A stretch of 64,000 nt of DNA from Piromyces finnis (GCA_002104945.1 MCFH01000008.1:426501-490500), one strand, 5' to 3'; positions 44,007 to 58,711 are shown, counted from the first letter of the stretch. The notes: generated by a model not told the origin, from the letters alone. Made by a program: numbers and translations.

Positions 44007-47000
44007 ATGGCCGAAAATAAAAATGAGAATGATACTTTATCTTTTTACACAGTTGTATGTATTTCATTTTCTATTGTAATTTAAAGCTATTAGTGAAAGG
44101 ATAATAGTATTAATATGCATATATATTTAAAATAAATTTAGGGAACAAAAGCATGGTTTAAAGATGAAGAGGAAGGTTTTGTAACGGGTACATTATCCAA
44201 CAGATTGGTCGATGATAATAATGTAGAATTAACTTTTATAATAGAAAATAGCTCGGAAGTATGCTGATTTATAAATATTCTATGAGTTATAATTCAATGT
44301 GGTAATTAATCCTATAAACTTTTTTTTATCAAAGACAAAGGTTATTAAAACAACAATAAAAGAGTTAGAAAAAACAAAATATTCAGTACTTCCTCCTCTA
44401 AGAAACCCTCCAGTCTTGGTATCTATTATAATTATTAATTAAATATTAAAGTAATTTTGTATTAACAATTTTACTATATATTACAATTACAATTCAAATA
44501 TTATATAGGAAGGCATTGATGATTTAACTTTACTTAGTCATTTACATGAACCAGCTGGTATATGATTTATAATTATATTTGTTTAAATTATAAAATATAT
44601 AATGATCGATTGCTTATTTATAACTTTATTTTTTAATATTATATTTCAAATAAGTATTACATAATGTAAAAATAAGATATAATCAACAACAAATTTATAC
44701 TTATTCTGGAATTGTATTGATTGCACTCAATCCTTTCCAAAGCCTTCCAATTTATACACCAGATATTATGAGAGCTTGTAATAAAATCTTATTAATATAA
44801 TAATAATAATAATAATAATTTATATGATATTTATAATATTTATATTTTAATTATTTTTAATATCCCTATGAAGACTCTGGTAAACGTCGTGGTGAATTAG
44901 AACCTCACTTGGTACATATTTTATATAATATATATAATATATAATATATCAATAGTATTGTGTATATTATTATTATATTATCCTAATGTAGTAGAGTGAC
45001 TAAATAATAATAATAATAATAATAATAATTATATACAGTTTGCTATAGCTGAAGAGGCATATAGAAATATGTTAAGAGAAAATAAAAATCAATCTATTAT
45101 TGTTAGTGGTGAATCTGGTGCAGGTAAAACTCAATCAGCTAAATATATTATGAGATACTTTGCCACGATTGATATGATTGATAAATCATTCCCGGGTTCA
45201 CAAGATGATTTATCAATGCTAAATAATGGAATGAGCGAAGTCGAAGAAGCTGTATTGGCTACTAACCCTATTATGGAAGTAATTATTTATTAAAAATATG
45301 AATATAGTTGTTAATCCAAATATTTAAATAATTAAAATGAATATATTATTATTATTATTATCATCATCAATAATTTTTTGTTGCTAATAGGCATTTGGTA
45401 ATGCAAAAACATCACGTAATGATAATTCGTCTAGATTTGGTAAATATATTGAAATTCAATTTTTAAAGGACAAAGTTGGCAATGTTAAAATTGCTGGTGC
45501 TCAAACAAGAACTTATTTATTAGAAAGATCAAGATTAGTATTCCAACCACCAACTGGTAAATTAAGAATATATAATTTATTTATTATTATATTTTTAATT
45601 TCATTTTGTAGTAAATATAATAATAAAACATATTATTAATGGTAATTTAATTATTTTATTATTTATTTAATATTATTGTCAATTATAAAAACAATATTTG
45701 AATCAATAGAAAGAAACTATCACATTTTCTATCAATTATGTGCTGGTTGTCCTGCTGCGGAAAGAAAGGATTTAGGTATTACAACATTTGATCAATATAA
45801 TTATTTAAATCAAGGGGGTGATGGTACTATTCCAGGTGTAGACGATGAGGCTGAATTTTCAATTACACAAAGAGCTTTATCTGCAACTGGTATTCCTGTA
45901 TCTTTACAATGGTAATAAAATTTTTCATGTAATTTATTATTTTATTTATTATAGTTGATATATTAAACTAAATTTATATTTATTAAATATTTTATTATAT
46001 TAAATTATAAATAACAACATAATTTCTTAAACTATATAAAAATAAAAGGTCTGTATTTAGAGTTTGTGCTGCTTTGCTTCATATTGGTAATATTGAAGTT
46101 AAAGCTTCAAGAAATGGTGATTCGGTGGTACAAGAAACTGATCCTGCTGTAGTTACTGCTACTAAACTTTTAGGTATTCCAGCTTCAGATTTTTGTAAAT
46201 GGATAATGAAAAAGCAAATTAAAGCTCGTACAGAAGTTATTAATACTAATTTAAATCAGAATGATGCTATTGTTGGAAGAGATTCAATTGCAAAGTTCTT
46301 ATATTCCCAATTATTCGAATGGCTTGTTCAAATGATTAATAAGAATTTAGCATTGACTGAAATTCCAAATGAAGAAACATTATCTTTCATTGGTGTACTT
46401 GATATTTATGGTTTTGAACATTTTGATAAAAACTCATTTGAACAATTTTGTATTAATTATTCTAACGAAAAATTACAACAAGAATTTAACCAACATGTAT
46501 TTAAATTAGAACAAGATGAATATGTTACAGAAAAAATTGAATGGTCTTTTATTGATTTCAATGATAACCAACCATGTATTGATTTAATTGAAAGTAGATT
46601 TGGTATTTTAGCTTTACTTGATGAAGAATGTAAATTACCATCTGGATCAGATTCTTCTTTAATTACAAAATTATATAATAACTTTAATAATGATAAATAT
46701 AAGGACTTTTTCAAGAAACCAAGATTCTCTGGAGATTCATTTACTATTGCTCACTATGCTCTTGATGTTACTTACTCAATTGAAGGTTTCCTTGAAAAGA
46801 ATAAAGATACAGTTTCAGATGAACAATTAAATCTTTTAATGAATAGTACAAATGAGTTTGTAAAAGAAATAGTTAAATTAGAAAGGGTTGAAGCTCTATC
46901 TCCTGAACAAACAAGACGTTCTATTCATGCCGGAAGACCTAATACTACTCCACAAAAAAAGACTTTAGGTTCAATATTCAAAAGATCATTAATTGAATTA

Positions 47001-50000
47001 ATGAATACTATTCGTTCAACAGATGTTCATTATATCAGATGTATTAAGCCTAATCAAGCTAAACAAGCCTTTATATTTGAACCTATTATGGTACTTTCTC
47101 AATTAAGAGCTTGTGGTGTATTGGAAACCATTAGAATTAGTTGTGCTGGTTATCCAACACGTTGGACATTCCAAGAATTTGTAGATCGTTACTACTTATT
47201 ATTAAAATCAGAAGATTGGAATTCTAAGGATTATAAAACTATGACTGAAAAAATTGTGGAATCTACCATCACCAACCCTGATAAGTACCAATTTGGTATA
47301 ACAAAAGTATTCTTTAGAACTGGTATGTTGGCTTATCTTGAAAAAATTCGTTCAGATCGTCTTAATAAGGCCATTACAATGGTTCAGAAGAATATCAAAT
47401 GCTTTATTTATAAGAAAAGATATATAAATATTCGAGAAGCTGCGCTTACAGTTCAAGCTGGTAAATTTAAAAATAATTTTTAGTAATATATAATTTATAA
47501 TAATTTTTCTAAAATATATATGAATATAAATATGGAAATAAATCTTATTATTATATATATATAAAGCTGTTCGTATAAAATTGGCTCAACAATTATTAAA
47601 AACAAAGAGAGAAGAATGTGCAGCTATTACTATTCAAAAGAATGTTCGTGCTTATGCTTCAAGAAAAAGATATAATGAACTTAGAGATGCTGCTATTACA
47701 ATTCAATCAGGTAAAAAAAATTAACATATAAGATAAAAATAATTTTTAAATATAGTATTTATGATTTTATTTAAAAAAGTATAGCATAGTAGTTATATAA
47801 ATATTTATAAAATACTTTTTTTTAATTTAATATCTATATAAATAATTTATAATAATTAGCAATAAGATTAATTAAGGCTAAGAATGAATATATTGAATTG
47901 AAGAGAAATTCTGCCGCAATCAAGATTCAAAAAGTTTTTAGAGGAGAACGAACAAGAAAATTCTACAAACAACAAATTTCCAGTATTGTTTATGTTCAAT
48001 CTTGTATTAGACGTATATCTGCTTTGAATCAATATAGAGAATTAAAGAAGGAAGCTAAAAGTATTACACATATTAAACAAGTTAATTATCAACTTGAAAA
48101 TAAGGTATTTGAACTTTCTCAAAGCTTAACTGAAAAAGAAAACTTAAACAAAGAATATATAGATAAAATTTCATGGTTGGAAAGTCAAATTAGTATATGG
48201 AAAGAAAAGTTTGAACGTTTGGATACACGTACAAAGGACTTTGGTGAACAAGCCAATGAAGAACAAGCTAATCTTGAACGTGAATTAAATAATTACAAAG
48301 AAAAGACTAGTAGATTAGAAAAAGAATGTAGCGATGCCAACGATACAATTAATGTTAAAAATAGTGAGATTGCTAAACTTAAGGATATCATTGAAAAGCA
48401 AAAGCAAGAAATTAAAAAGGTTAATGATGACTTATACCTTGTTTCAACAAAAAGTAGTCAATATGCCAATGAAGCTTCTGAAGTTGCTTTATTAAGAAAA
48501 GAAAATAATAAGCTTAAAGATCAATTAGCAAAGGCTCATAAATTTAGAGCTGATTCTAATAACGAACCACAAACATTAGAAGAGAACTATAGAAGAAAGA
48601 GTTTATCAAAGGGACGTTCTAATCTTCATATTACTAGTTCTTTAGAAAAAAGAAGGAATTCTGTTATTACTCCACAATCTTCTGATGTTGTATTATTAAA
48701 GGAGAAGAAGAATAGTTTCTTCTCGAATAGTATAAATGAACTATCATCAAATGATGACATTAATGATGAAGTCATAAAAGCAGAAAATGAACCAAAGAAG
48801 GATGAAGTTGAAGATGAAGAAGAAAAGAAAAAATTAGAAGCTGAAGCATTAGAAAATGAAGTATGAGTTCATGGTTTAAATTATATTTTTTATTTAGGTA
48901 TTAAGAATAATATTAACAATAATATTTTTATATACATTATTTTAAAATAAAAAAAAACAACTAAAAATAGTGTACCTTGAAAATGCTTGAAGATCCATCA
49001 CTAGAAAAAGAAATTATTGATGGATTAATTTTGAGTCTAGAAGTACCAAAACCAACAGAAAATATTGAACCAAAATCAATTTTCTATCCATCCCATATTA
49101 TTGGTATATTTATTAAAAGAATGCTTGATAATGGTTTGTTAACAAGGGTTCAAAACATCACAGCAAAGGTTATTCAAAGTATTCAAAATGTTGTATTGGT
49201 AAGTATAAAATAAATTATATAGTTAAATTTTATAATATTATAGTTATGATTAAAAATTTATTATTTTAATTTTCATTAATAGAAAAATGTTGATAATAAC
49301 GTATCAGCTTTCTGGCTTTCTAATTCTTATGAATTATTATGTGTTATTAAAACAATTATGGTAAGAGATCCATACAGCAATGCCGAAAACTCCAATTCTT
49401 ATATTATTATGGAAAAAATATCAAATGATATAGAATTATTAATTGTTGAAATTTATTTCACTTGGCTTAAAGAATTGAAAAAAGAGTTAAATGTTATGAT
49501 TGTTCCTGCTGTTATTGAAAGTCAATGTCTTAAGGAATATATTATAAGAAATGATGGTATATGGAATAGAATTAAGGGTACTACTAATCCACAATACTCC
49601 ATAGAACAATTATTAACATATTTAAGTAAAATTAGTAAACTTTTGAAGTTGTATTATATGGAAGAATCTATTGCAACACAAATATTATCCCATCTTGTAA
49701 AATTAATTGGTATTAATTCATTCAATCATTTAATTATGAGAAAGGTATTTTTACCATTTTTTTTATTATATATACATTTTACTACTTTTCTGTAAAATAT
49801 TCATTTTTTATACTTTTTTTTTTATAATGCCAATTTATTAATAATAATAAAAGAATTTCTGTTCTTGGAAGAGAGGTGTTCAAATTCAATATAATGTTAA
49901 CCAAATCGAAGTATGGTGTGATACTCATCAAGTACAAGAAGGTATATTTATATATAATATAAAAAAAAAAGATTAATAGTATTTTTAATGAATTATTTTT

Positions 50001-50550
50001 TTTTTAATATGAAATGTTACAATTAGGTTTTATGCATATGGAATATTTAATCCAAGCAGCAAAATTATTACAATTAAGTAAAATATCTGTTGAAGAAATT
50101 GTAAATGCTGCTGAAATTTGTTATTTATTAAATACCACTCAGATTAAGAAATTCTTATCTATATATCAACCTCTTGAATATGAAGTAATTTATATATAAT
50201 ATAAAAAATTTTATTATTATAAAAAGAAATGCTTAACATTATTATTATTTTTATTTTTTAATAATAAATCATATAGAATCCTGTTCCTACAGAAGTAATT
50301 CAGAGTATAGGAAGTCAAGATATAAAGAATCAAACCGAAAACTTATTATTAAATATAGAAGATAATGAATTTAACAATCCAACTCCAATATTAATTAATG
50401 ATTATGAACAAGTTGAATTACCACGCGATAATGATTTAGTAAGTTTTTTTTTTTAAACAAAAATATTTTAAATGATTAAATGGATAACTAATAAATATAT
50501 ATATAAATACTATTTAATAGTTCTTGATTAAATGTCTTTTAGAAATCTAA
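44007..50550 (+). CDS. Class V myosin heavy chain, paralogue B
   Basis: A 1583-aa myosin V is modelled from 18 exons: 44007-44054, 44142-44258, 44335-44418, 44509-44557, 44655-44777, 44874-44911, 45039-45278, 45391-45556, 45710-45911, 46049-47460, 47567-47710, 47860-48860, 48971-49198, 49283-49744, 49854-49941, 50027-50184, 50277-50438 and 50521-50550. The motor has P-loop GESGAGKT (about aa 178), DIYGFEHF and a short loop 2. About six IQ motifs (793-936), a coiled coil (to about 1100), an acidic linker and a DIL domain follow. The C-terminus FLIKCLLEI matches [10 protein letters not shown] of paralogue A. Six introns in the head are at the same codons and phases as in paralogue A; eleven others are private to this copy. 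It is expected to carry cargo along actin, using calmodulin-like light chains. Confidence 0.95.
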
Positions 50551-51084
50551 GAAGGTTAAAATAACTTTATAATTATTTTTTTAAAAAAAAAATGTAATAT
50601 TGTATATTAAACAAATAGAAAAAATAGAATAGAATAAAATAAATTCTAAAATCAATAATTTAAATAATTAATAGAAAAAGAAAAATTCAAAAATATGATA
50701 ATATCTATAATTTACTAGAATGATAGATAGATCTTTAAAAAAATCAAATAAAACATATAAAGAAAAACAATTATATAAAAATATTCATATAAATTTACTT
50801 TTTAATTTTTATTTATTTGCTGTCATTAATATTATGACTTTTTTTTTTTTAAAAGGAAAAAAATTGTTTCTTAATATTCCATATTCATAATTGATTATGA
50901 AAAAATATTTTATAAAATTTAAATTTATTAAATTATAACAGTATTTTTGATTTTATATTTTTTAAAATTGAATATTAAATATACTTTGTTTTTTATAATC
51001 AATTTTTTATTTTATTATTACTTTTTGATATTTTGTGGTTTTTATATTTAAATAATATATTTAGCTTATTAATAAATCGAAATC
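50551..51084. other. 0.53-kb intergenic, myosin V-B to STPGR gene
   Basis: AT-rich spacer between two rightward genes with a short T run near 50840. No gene, RNA or repeat is recognised. Confidence 0.7.
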
Positions 51085-52886
51085 ATGACAGATGGTAGAA
51101 GTAGTAGAAAATAACAATATAAATTTGATTTAATAAATATTTAATTTAATTGGGAATGGGAATATAAGAATTAACAATGTTAAATTTTTAAAAATTTGAT
51201 GGGATATAGGTATTAGTTGCATAAATTTATTTATACCACATATACCAGTAAAACATGATAATAGAAGCAATAATAAAAAAAACTATAAAGCTTTCAATTC
51301 TACAGCTCCAAGGTTTTTAAAATCGAATGTATAGTATATATTGAATATCAAAATTTCTGTATATATATATATATAATATTTAAATATGATATTTAATATA
51401 ATTATTTCTTTATGATGATTCTCAAAAATTCTTCCGAAATTTATATATTAAATTGAATATATATATATAATTATCTTTTCAAAAAAAAAAAAAAAAAAGA
51501 ATGATTTACCAGGACCTGGTTATTATGTAGACGAAAAAGATGATAATTATTTTATTTTTTCAAATAAGGGGTTTGGTGTAGGATTTACTTCCAGTGTATG
51601 ACGATAAACGAATTTGAATCAATATTTAATTATATATTAATTTTAATGATAAAATATTTAGATATATAATACTTTATTAATGGTTATATTATGAATATTG
51701 AAAAAAAGGATAAAAGATTTAAAAATGAAAATCTGTATAATGTTGGTCCAGGAAAATATAAAATTGAAAAATTAAATCAATATTATGATAATCAAAAAAC
51801 AATTTCTCTTAAAAATTTTAAATCAAGAATTGCTGGTACTATTATACCCGAACCCACCCCAGGTCCTTCAGATTACAATTCTGTGGTACTATTTATTTTC
51901 ACTATTTTTATTATATGGCAATATAATAAATCCATTAATTTTAAATGCTTTATAATTAATTTACAAAAATTGATATTTTTATGTAACATAATTTAAAAGA
52001 AATCTGAAAAAGCTCTTTTAGGACCAAATTATGATAAGAAAATGAATTATACATTTAAATCAAGAACACCAAGATTTTCTAAAGATCGTCATTCATTGCC
52101 AGCTCCTGGATATTATAAAATTAATGAGGAAGAACGAAAACCTAGTGCTATATCATCATTTAAATCTAGCGGAAGAAAGAAAGCATACAGGTAAAATATT
52201 AGAAAAAGAAAAATTAAAATAAAATATTTTTTTTTATTTAATATATTATAATTATAACTTTATTTTTAAATATAACTACATTTAGTACTATTATAGATGG
52301 TCCTGGACCAGGATCCTATTTCCAAGAACAAGAATCATTTAATCTCGAAACAAAAAAGTGAAAATAAATAAATAAATAATTAAATTAAATTTAAATTTAA
52401 TTAAATTAATATATATTTAATTTTTATTTGAATATGTTAAGTAATGGCAAATTGGTTTTGGGTCTTGTAGCAGATAAAGCAGATACATCAAAAAGACGCA
52501 AAGATGTTAATTTGGGACCAGGTAAAACATATACCATAATACTGTAAAATTATACTTTTAATATAATTATTAATTAATAATAATAATTAGGATATTATGA
52601 TATTCGAAGTGGTTCAAAAATATCAGAAATTATTAATGGAATTAAAAAAGGACAATCATTTACTAATTCTAAAAGATTCAGTAGTAGTGATAATAATATA
52701 CCAGGACCTGGTATTAATAAAATATAATATATCAAAATATATAAGATTTTTATAAAATGAAAAGTTAAAATAATATATTATATTAATATAATTATAATAT
52801 TGCTTAATTATTAAATAGGTTATTATCAACCCATCAATGATCTTCGTCATTCATTTAATAACAATAATTATCATCAATGGATATAA
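51085..52886 (+). CDS. STPGR (SHIPPO/ODF3-like) flagellar microtubule protein
   Basis: The gene is built from many small exons, including an 11-nt first exon (51085-51095) and exons starting near 51210, 51501, 51710, 52000, 52287, 52446, 52591 and 52819. The protein carries repeated Pro-Gly turns spaced along its length: LPGPGYY, NVGPGKYKI, PTPGPSDY, LGPNYD, LPAPGYYKI, GPGPGSY, LGPGYYDI and IPGPGYY. The early segment FNSTAPRFLKSN is also typical. STPGR proteins bind the inner wall of axonemal microtubules in cilia and flagella. This suits a fungus with flagellated zoospores and fits no other known role. Repeats and stop codon are clear; the first exon (donor GTAGAA) and some acceptors inside A-rich sequence are less certain. 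Confidence 0.82.
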
Positions 52887-53691
52887 AATAGAAAGCCCAC
52901 ACATTATATAATTATATTTTTAATTATCATTTATGATATTAAGTAAATATAATTTTAATTTAATGTGATTTCTATTAAATAATAAGTCTATCTTTTACTA
53001 ACAAATGTGATTCTGCATAATTTTTCTTCATTATTTTTATATATAAATATAATTTAATATTATAGAAAAAAAAAAAAAAAACTTTTGAATATTTTAAAGA
53101 TTGCTTTTAATACAATAAAGAAAACAATTTTCTTAATTAAAATATGTATATGTATTTTAAATTATAAAAATAATATTAATAAAAATAAATATATCTTTTT
53201 TTGAAAGTTTTTTTTGTGACATTTAAATTAATAAATACTCTATAAAAATGCGGATAAGCAAATTTTTAGCTATTATATTGATATCTATATATATTTTTAA
53301 ATATATTATTTTTCCACGTTTTTTTGAATTATTAATATTTATGATTAATATTATTCATATTTAAAAAAAAAAATAATATTTCTATTTTATTAAATCTTCC
53401 AATCAAATTTCAATTCCACAATATATTTCAATTAATTTCAATAATAATATATGTATAAAATATGTAGGATTAATATAATTTAATATATATATATATTTAT
53501 TATATAAACACTCGTACTTTCCAAAAAAAACTTTGAATATTTTAAATTCATTAAAAGATTGTTAAAATCTATTTTAATTGATATTCAATAATAAGAGTAT
53601 CTAATTAATAAATTAAAAGATAAAAAAATATATATATATATAAAAATAAAAATATTAATTTTTAATACAAATAAAATAAAAAATATATAAA
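52887..53691. other. 0.8-kb intergenic, STPGR gene to eIF6
   Basis: AT-rich spacer between two rightward genes, with poly-A at about 53066-53081. It should hold the eIF6 promoter. No motif or RNA is recognised. Confidence 0.7.
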
Positions 53692-55561
53692 ATGGCTGTT
53701 CGTAAGTATCAAAAATAGTAAAGATAAAAAGATAATTAATAAATGGTTTAAATAAAGATATATTATAAAAGTGAATAATTTTAAAATCAGCAAATAAAGT
53801 AGATTAATTTAAATATAATTTATTTTTAAGCAAAATATATAAATCAATTTTTTTTTTTTTTTTTCAAAAAATCAATTAAATACTTTTTTTTTTTTTCAAA
53901 AAATCAATTAAATACTTTTTTTTTTTTTTCCTTTTTGAAGATGATTTTTAATAAAAATCAATAATAAATAAAAGATTTCAGTTAATGAAGTAGTAATCAA
54001 ATGAGTAGCTAAAATTTCCAAATTAATAGAATATTAATACTTTTCATGATTTAATTAAAATATATATACATATAAAACATTTTATCATTTAATTTTAAAA
54101 CATCAGATTGATTTTTACAAAATTATCTAATAAAAGCAATTTTAAAAATCATTATGATTAAAAACCAAAATTTTTTAAAATCCATTCATCAATTATTTAA
54201 AAATCAAAATTCCAAAATGATTATTAAAATAATCTTAAGACAAAAAAAACCATAAATTAAAAATAAAAAAAAATAAAGAAATAAAATTAATTATCAATTA
54301 TAGAAATTTTAATTAAAATATATTTATAATGATATTTGAATAATTAATAGGTGCTCAATTTGAAAATAGTAACGATATTGGTGTTTTCTCCAAGTTAACT
54401 AACTCATACTGTTTAGTTGCTATTGGTGGTTCCGAAAATTTCTACAGGTAAATTATATTTTTTTTATTAAAAATATTATTATAATATAAAATTATTTTTT
54501 AGAAACAATATAAAATATTACAAATATACATATACTTATATACGTGATAAATAATTAAACAAAAAAATTATAATAAATAGTGTTTTTGAAAGTCAATTAG
54601 CTGATGTTATTCCAGTTGTTCACACTTCCATTGGTGGAACCAGAATTATTGGTCGTCTTACTGCTGGTAACAGACACGGTCTTTTAGTTCCAAACACTAC
54701 TACTGACCAAGAATTACAACATTTAAGAAACTCTTTACCAGACAGTGTTGCTATTCAACGTATTGAAGAAAGATTATCTGCTTTAGGTAATGTTATTGCT
54801 TGTAACGATTATGTTGCTTTAGTTCACCCAGATATTGATAGAGTAAGTTATTTATTGATAATTTATAATAATATTTTTATATAATATCATAAAGTTTAAA
54901 GTAATATAAACTAAATGTAATAATTGTATTTTCATAATAGGAAACTGAAGAAATTATTGCTGATACTCTTAAGGTTGAAGTTTTCAGACAAACTATTGCT
55001 GGTAATGTTTTAGTTGGTAGTTACTGTTCTCTTAGTAACCAAGGTGGTCTTGTTCACCCAAACACTTCTATTCAAGATCAAGATGAACTTTCTTCCTTAT
55101 TACAAATTCCACTTGTTGTAAGTATTATTTTGTAAATAATATATAAAATACACACCTATATAATAAATATTTTTATTATTCATATTCTAATTATAAATTT
55201 TTGTTAAAATGCATTTTTAAAAAAAGGCTGGTACTGTTAACAGAGGTTCCGATTTAATTGGTGCTGGTTGTGTTGTTAACGATTGGAGTGCTTTCGTTGG
55301 TTTAGATACTTCTAGTACTGAAATTTCTGTTATTGAAAAGATCTTCAACCTTCAAAACACTAAGTCTTCCTACGTTGGTAAATATTGATTTTTAGTTTTA
55401 CACGTATTTTTATAATTTGAACCAATTTTTTTAATTAATGTTTGTAATAAATATAATTTATTAATTTTTACATTTTTCCTCCTATACAATTATATCAATA
55501 TTCATATTTAAACAATAAAGTTAATGAAATGAGAGATCAACTTATTGATTCTATGATCTAA
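53692..55561 (+). CDS. TIF6: eIF6 (Tif6), 60S anti-association and biogenesis factor
   Basis: A 245-aa protein, the canonical family length, is modelled from six exons: 53692-53701, 54351-54447, 54581-54842, 54941-55117, 55227-55377 and 55521-55561. The N-terminus [20 protein letters not shown], followed by TNSYCL, is diagnostic. Further conserved blocks are [48 protein letters not shown] and [11 protein letters not shown]. eIF6 folds as a five-fold pseudosymmetric ring, binds pre-60S subunits and blocks 40S joining until it is evicted. The first coding exon is only 10 nt (Met-Ala-Val plus one base) and is followed by a 649-nt intron, by far the longest in the gene. Codon use is GC-richer at third positions than in neighbours (many TCC, AAC, GGT), consistent with high expression. 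Confidence 0.97.
53847..53931 (+). repeat. Tandem duplication in eIF6 intron 1
   Basis: A unit of a T run followed by CAAAAAATCAATTAAATAC occurs twice in succession, followed by a third T run. Both copies are identical outside the T run. The duplication lies in the long first intron of eIF6. Confidence 0.85.
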
Positions 55562-58500
55562 GGAACTTTTATGCTTCAAAAAATGAACTTTTTTTTTTAA
55601 TCTTTTAATCCAACTTTAAATTTCATCATTAGAAAAAAAAATATAATAAAAAGGTTTCATTTTTAATTACCCATCATTACTAATCAGTAATTATCTAAGA
55701 AGAAGCTTAAAAAAATAATATTTTTTTTTATTCATAGGTATCTTAGATAAATCAATAAAATGTACAAAATCACTTTTAAAAAAAAAGTAACAACATAGCA
55801 ATATATAAATGGAATCATAAACATCAAATAAATCAATTATATTTATAATAATAATTAAATAATACGGTATATTTAATTTATAAAATATAAAGCCATAATA
55901 ATAACAATAATAATTTAATTTATAAATATTAAAAATTAATTGTAATAATAAATTATTATATATAAACCTATAATTTAAAAAAAAAATAGTAATAATTATT
56001 AATAGTGTTTTATACTAATAATAATTATTGTTTAAACCTTTTTTTACAATAAAAACAAAAAAAATAAAAATAAAAAAAATAAAAAAAACTTAAGTTTTGA
56101 ATTGTTATTGTATAGTTTATACCAGAATATAATTTACATAATTTATATATATATTTATGATAGTTAATAAGAATGCCTTTTTTTTTTTAATCTAATCAAA
56201 GTGATTAAATTTTAAATATAATAATTAGTATTTTTTTTTAAAAAAATAAATTGATATTTTCATTTAACATTATCTATGTTATATCTATAAATGATAACAT
56301 ACTTTAATATCAAATATATTGATTTCAAGTTAAAAAAACAACCCACTATACAACTATAAAAATTGAAATGAAATATATATATTTAAAGTTTTTAGTAAAA
56401 ATAAGAAAAATTTATTTGGTGGAAAGCAGAAAAAAAAAAGATTATTTCAAAATATTCATTTTAATATTTTATCCTAAAAAAAAAATCTGGTAAGGGAAGA
56501 ATTTCTTCTGATATAAAAGCATCCTGGACATTCTATAATTTTTACTATTAATTGGAATTAGTAATGGTTTAATATTATTACTAATTAAAAATTTAATATT
56601 TAATAAAGATATTCTAGAGTAGGTATTTACTTTATATGAATAATAAAAAAAAGAAGTAAAATTAATTTATCATAAATATCTTTTATATTAACGTAAAAAA
56701 ATAATATTGAGATAATTATTATTATCATGAATTTTTTTCAATTTTTTTTTTTTTTTTGCAAAATCTCCAATAAAGTTTAAAATTAATTAGAGTAAACTTT
56801 AATTTTTTTTTTTTTTAATTTAAAGGTAAAATATAAAATAAGAGAATTTTTTATTGAGAATTTATAGTAAAATAAAGATAAGAATGAAAATGAATTCCAA
56901 TATTAATTTTTTAACTTGGCTTCAAATAGTATAGCCATAGGTATATTTATTTTATTATTGTTATTATTACTATTCTTCTTCTTCTTCTTCTTATTACTAT
57001 TTAATAGTTAAGATGTTTTGTGTCACATGGTTTATTCTTTTACAGACTCACGTGTTATACAGTATAATATTGGCACTTTTTCTACGGTGCATAGAAATAA
57101 TATTGTTTAATTTATTTTTGAAAATTTCCCATATAAATAATAAAATGTTTATTAATATACAACTTATTAATAAATTAGTTTTACCATATTAATATTTAAT
57201 TCTTTTTTTAAAACATATTATAATATAATTCTTTTTTAAATAATTCTCAAAGGAAATATCACCGTTTGAAAAATTACTTTTTTATCATATGAATAAAGTT
57301 AAAAATATTTAAGATTAAATTAATCATAATGCAATCTAATAAAGTAATATATGAATAAAAAGACTTTAATATATTATGAATTAATTATAATATATTATAA
57401 CACTATTTATTATATAATGATAATTGAATGGCTAAATTTTAATTATAAATATTATAACTAAAAATGCTTAAAAATATTATTATAAAAAAGTGATAAAATA
57501 AAATATTTTAGAAACTAAAATGCTTTATAAAATTTTCATATTTTATCTTTTAAATAGTATTTAATTTAATCTTATTTTTTAATCCTGTTATTATTTATAT
57601 TATTTATATTATTTATATTTGCCATATCGTTCATCATCCCTACATATTATTTTTATGTTTTTATTTTATAATTAAATTTAATTATTATTCTATATTAATT
57701 AATTAACCTACTAAAAAAAGAAATTATATATAAAAAAAAAAGGATGACTTTTAACTTGTAAATGATGATGATCATATTTATTTAAAATTAAATTTTATTA
57801 ACTATTAGTGATAATAATAAAATATATATAGGGGAATATCTTGATTCATTTTATTATTTAATTAAAATCTATTCATCATCACCATTTTTTTTTAAAAAAA
57901 ATTAATTCGTTAATTATCAATTTAATAATAATAAAATTATAATGCAAAAAGGAAAAAAAAAAAAAAAAGTACAAAATAATAATAATACTAAACAATAATA
58001 ATAATATAATTTTTTTTTTTTTTAAAAAATAAAAACAAACATTAAAATAGAAAAAAAGTTACCTTTTTTAAAGTTTTTAAAAAAAAAAAACATTGAATAT
58101 ATTCATTTTAATATTTATTTTTATTAATAATAATTAATAAATAATATAATAAAAAATACAAAAAATATTTATTTATATCGAAAATATAGAATAATTAGAA
58201 CTTTATATATACAAAAGAATAATTAAACAAATGCAAAATTAATTTTAATCTTTTAATATAACAATTTGTAAATCTGATTTTTAATATTACAGCATTTACA
58301 CTTTTGTACAAATTATATACCTCAATTCAAGATTACAGAAATATATAAAAAATAATAAATCTATTATCTTTCCTAAAGAAATAAATCTATTAATTTATTT
58401 AAAGTAAAAGTTTAATAGAAAAAAAAAAAAAGCAATTTCAAATATAAATTTCATAAATATAGAATAAAAAAAGAATTAAATAATAAATATAAATTAAAAT

Positions 58501-58711
58501 TATATAAATGTATTAAAATTACTGAAAATAAAGGATAATAATAATAATAAATATTTAGAATTATTTAAAAGATAATTACCATAATTCATATATTAATAAA
58601 AAATAATATTATTAATTAACATTTCTCGGTAAATAATATATAAGTACATATATATTTTTTTGAATTAAAATTAATATTTATTTATGATTTTAATAATTCA
58701 ATAAATAGAAA
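55562..58711. other. 3.1-kb AT desert between eIF6 and the kelch gene
   Basis: Mostly A/T runs. Two patches of higher complexity stand out: about 56480-56545 (contains GGTAAGGGAAG and GCATCCTGGAC) and about 57010-57115 (contains TCACATGG and CTCACGTG). No open frame of gene size, tRNA or snRNA was recognised. Confidence 0.65.
57049..57054. promoter_or_regulatory. CACGTG E-box next to a CACATG site
   Basis: CTCACGTG follows TCACATGG (57023-57030) by about 20 bp inside a GC-richer patch, 1.66 kb upstream of the kelch gene. Paired E-box-like sites suggest a bHLH-bound element; function is inferred. Confidence 0.35.
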
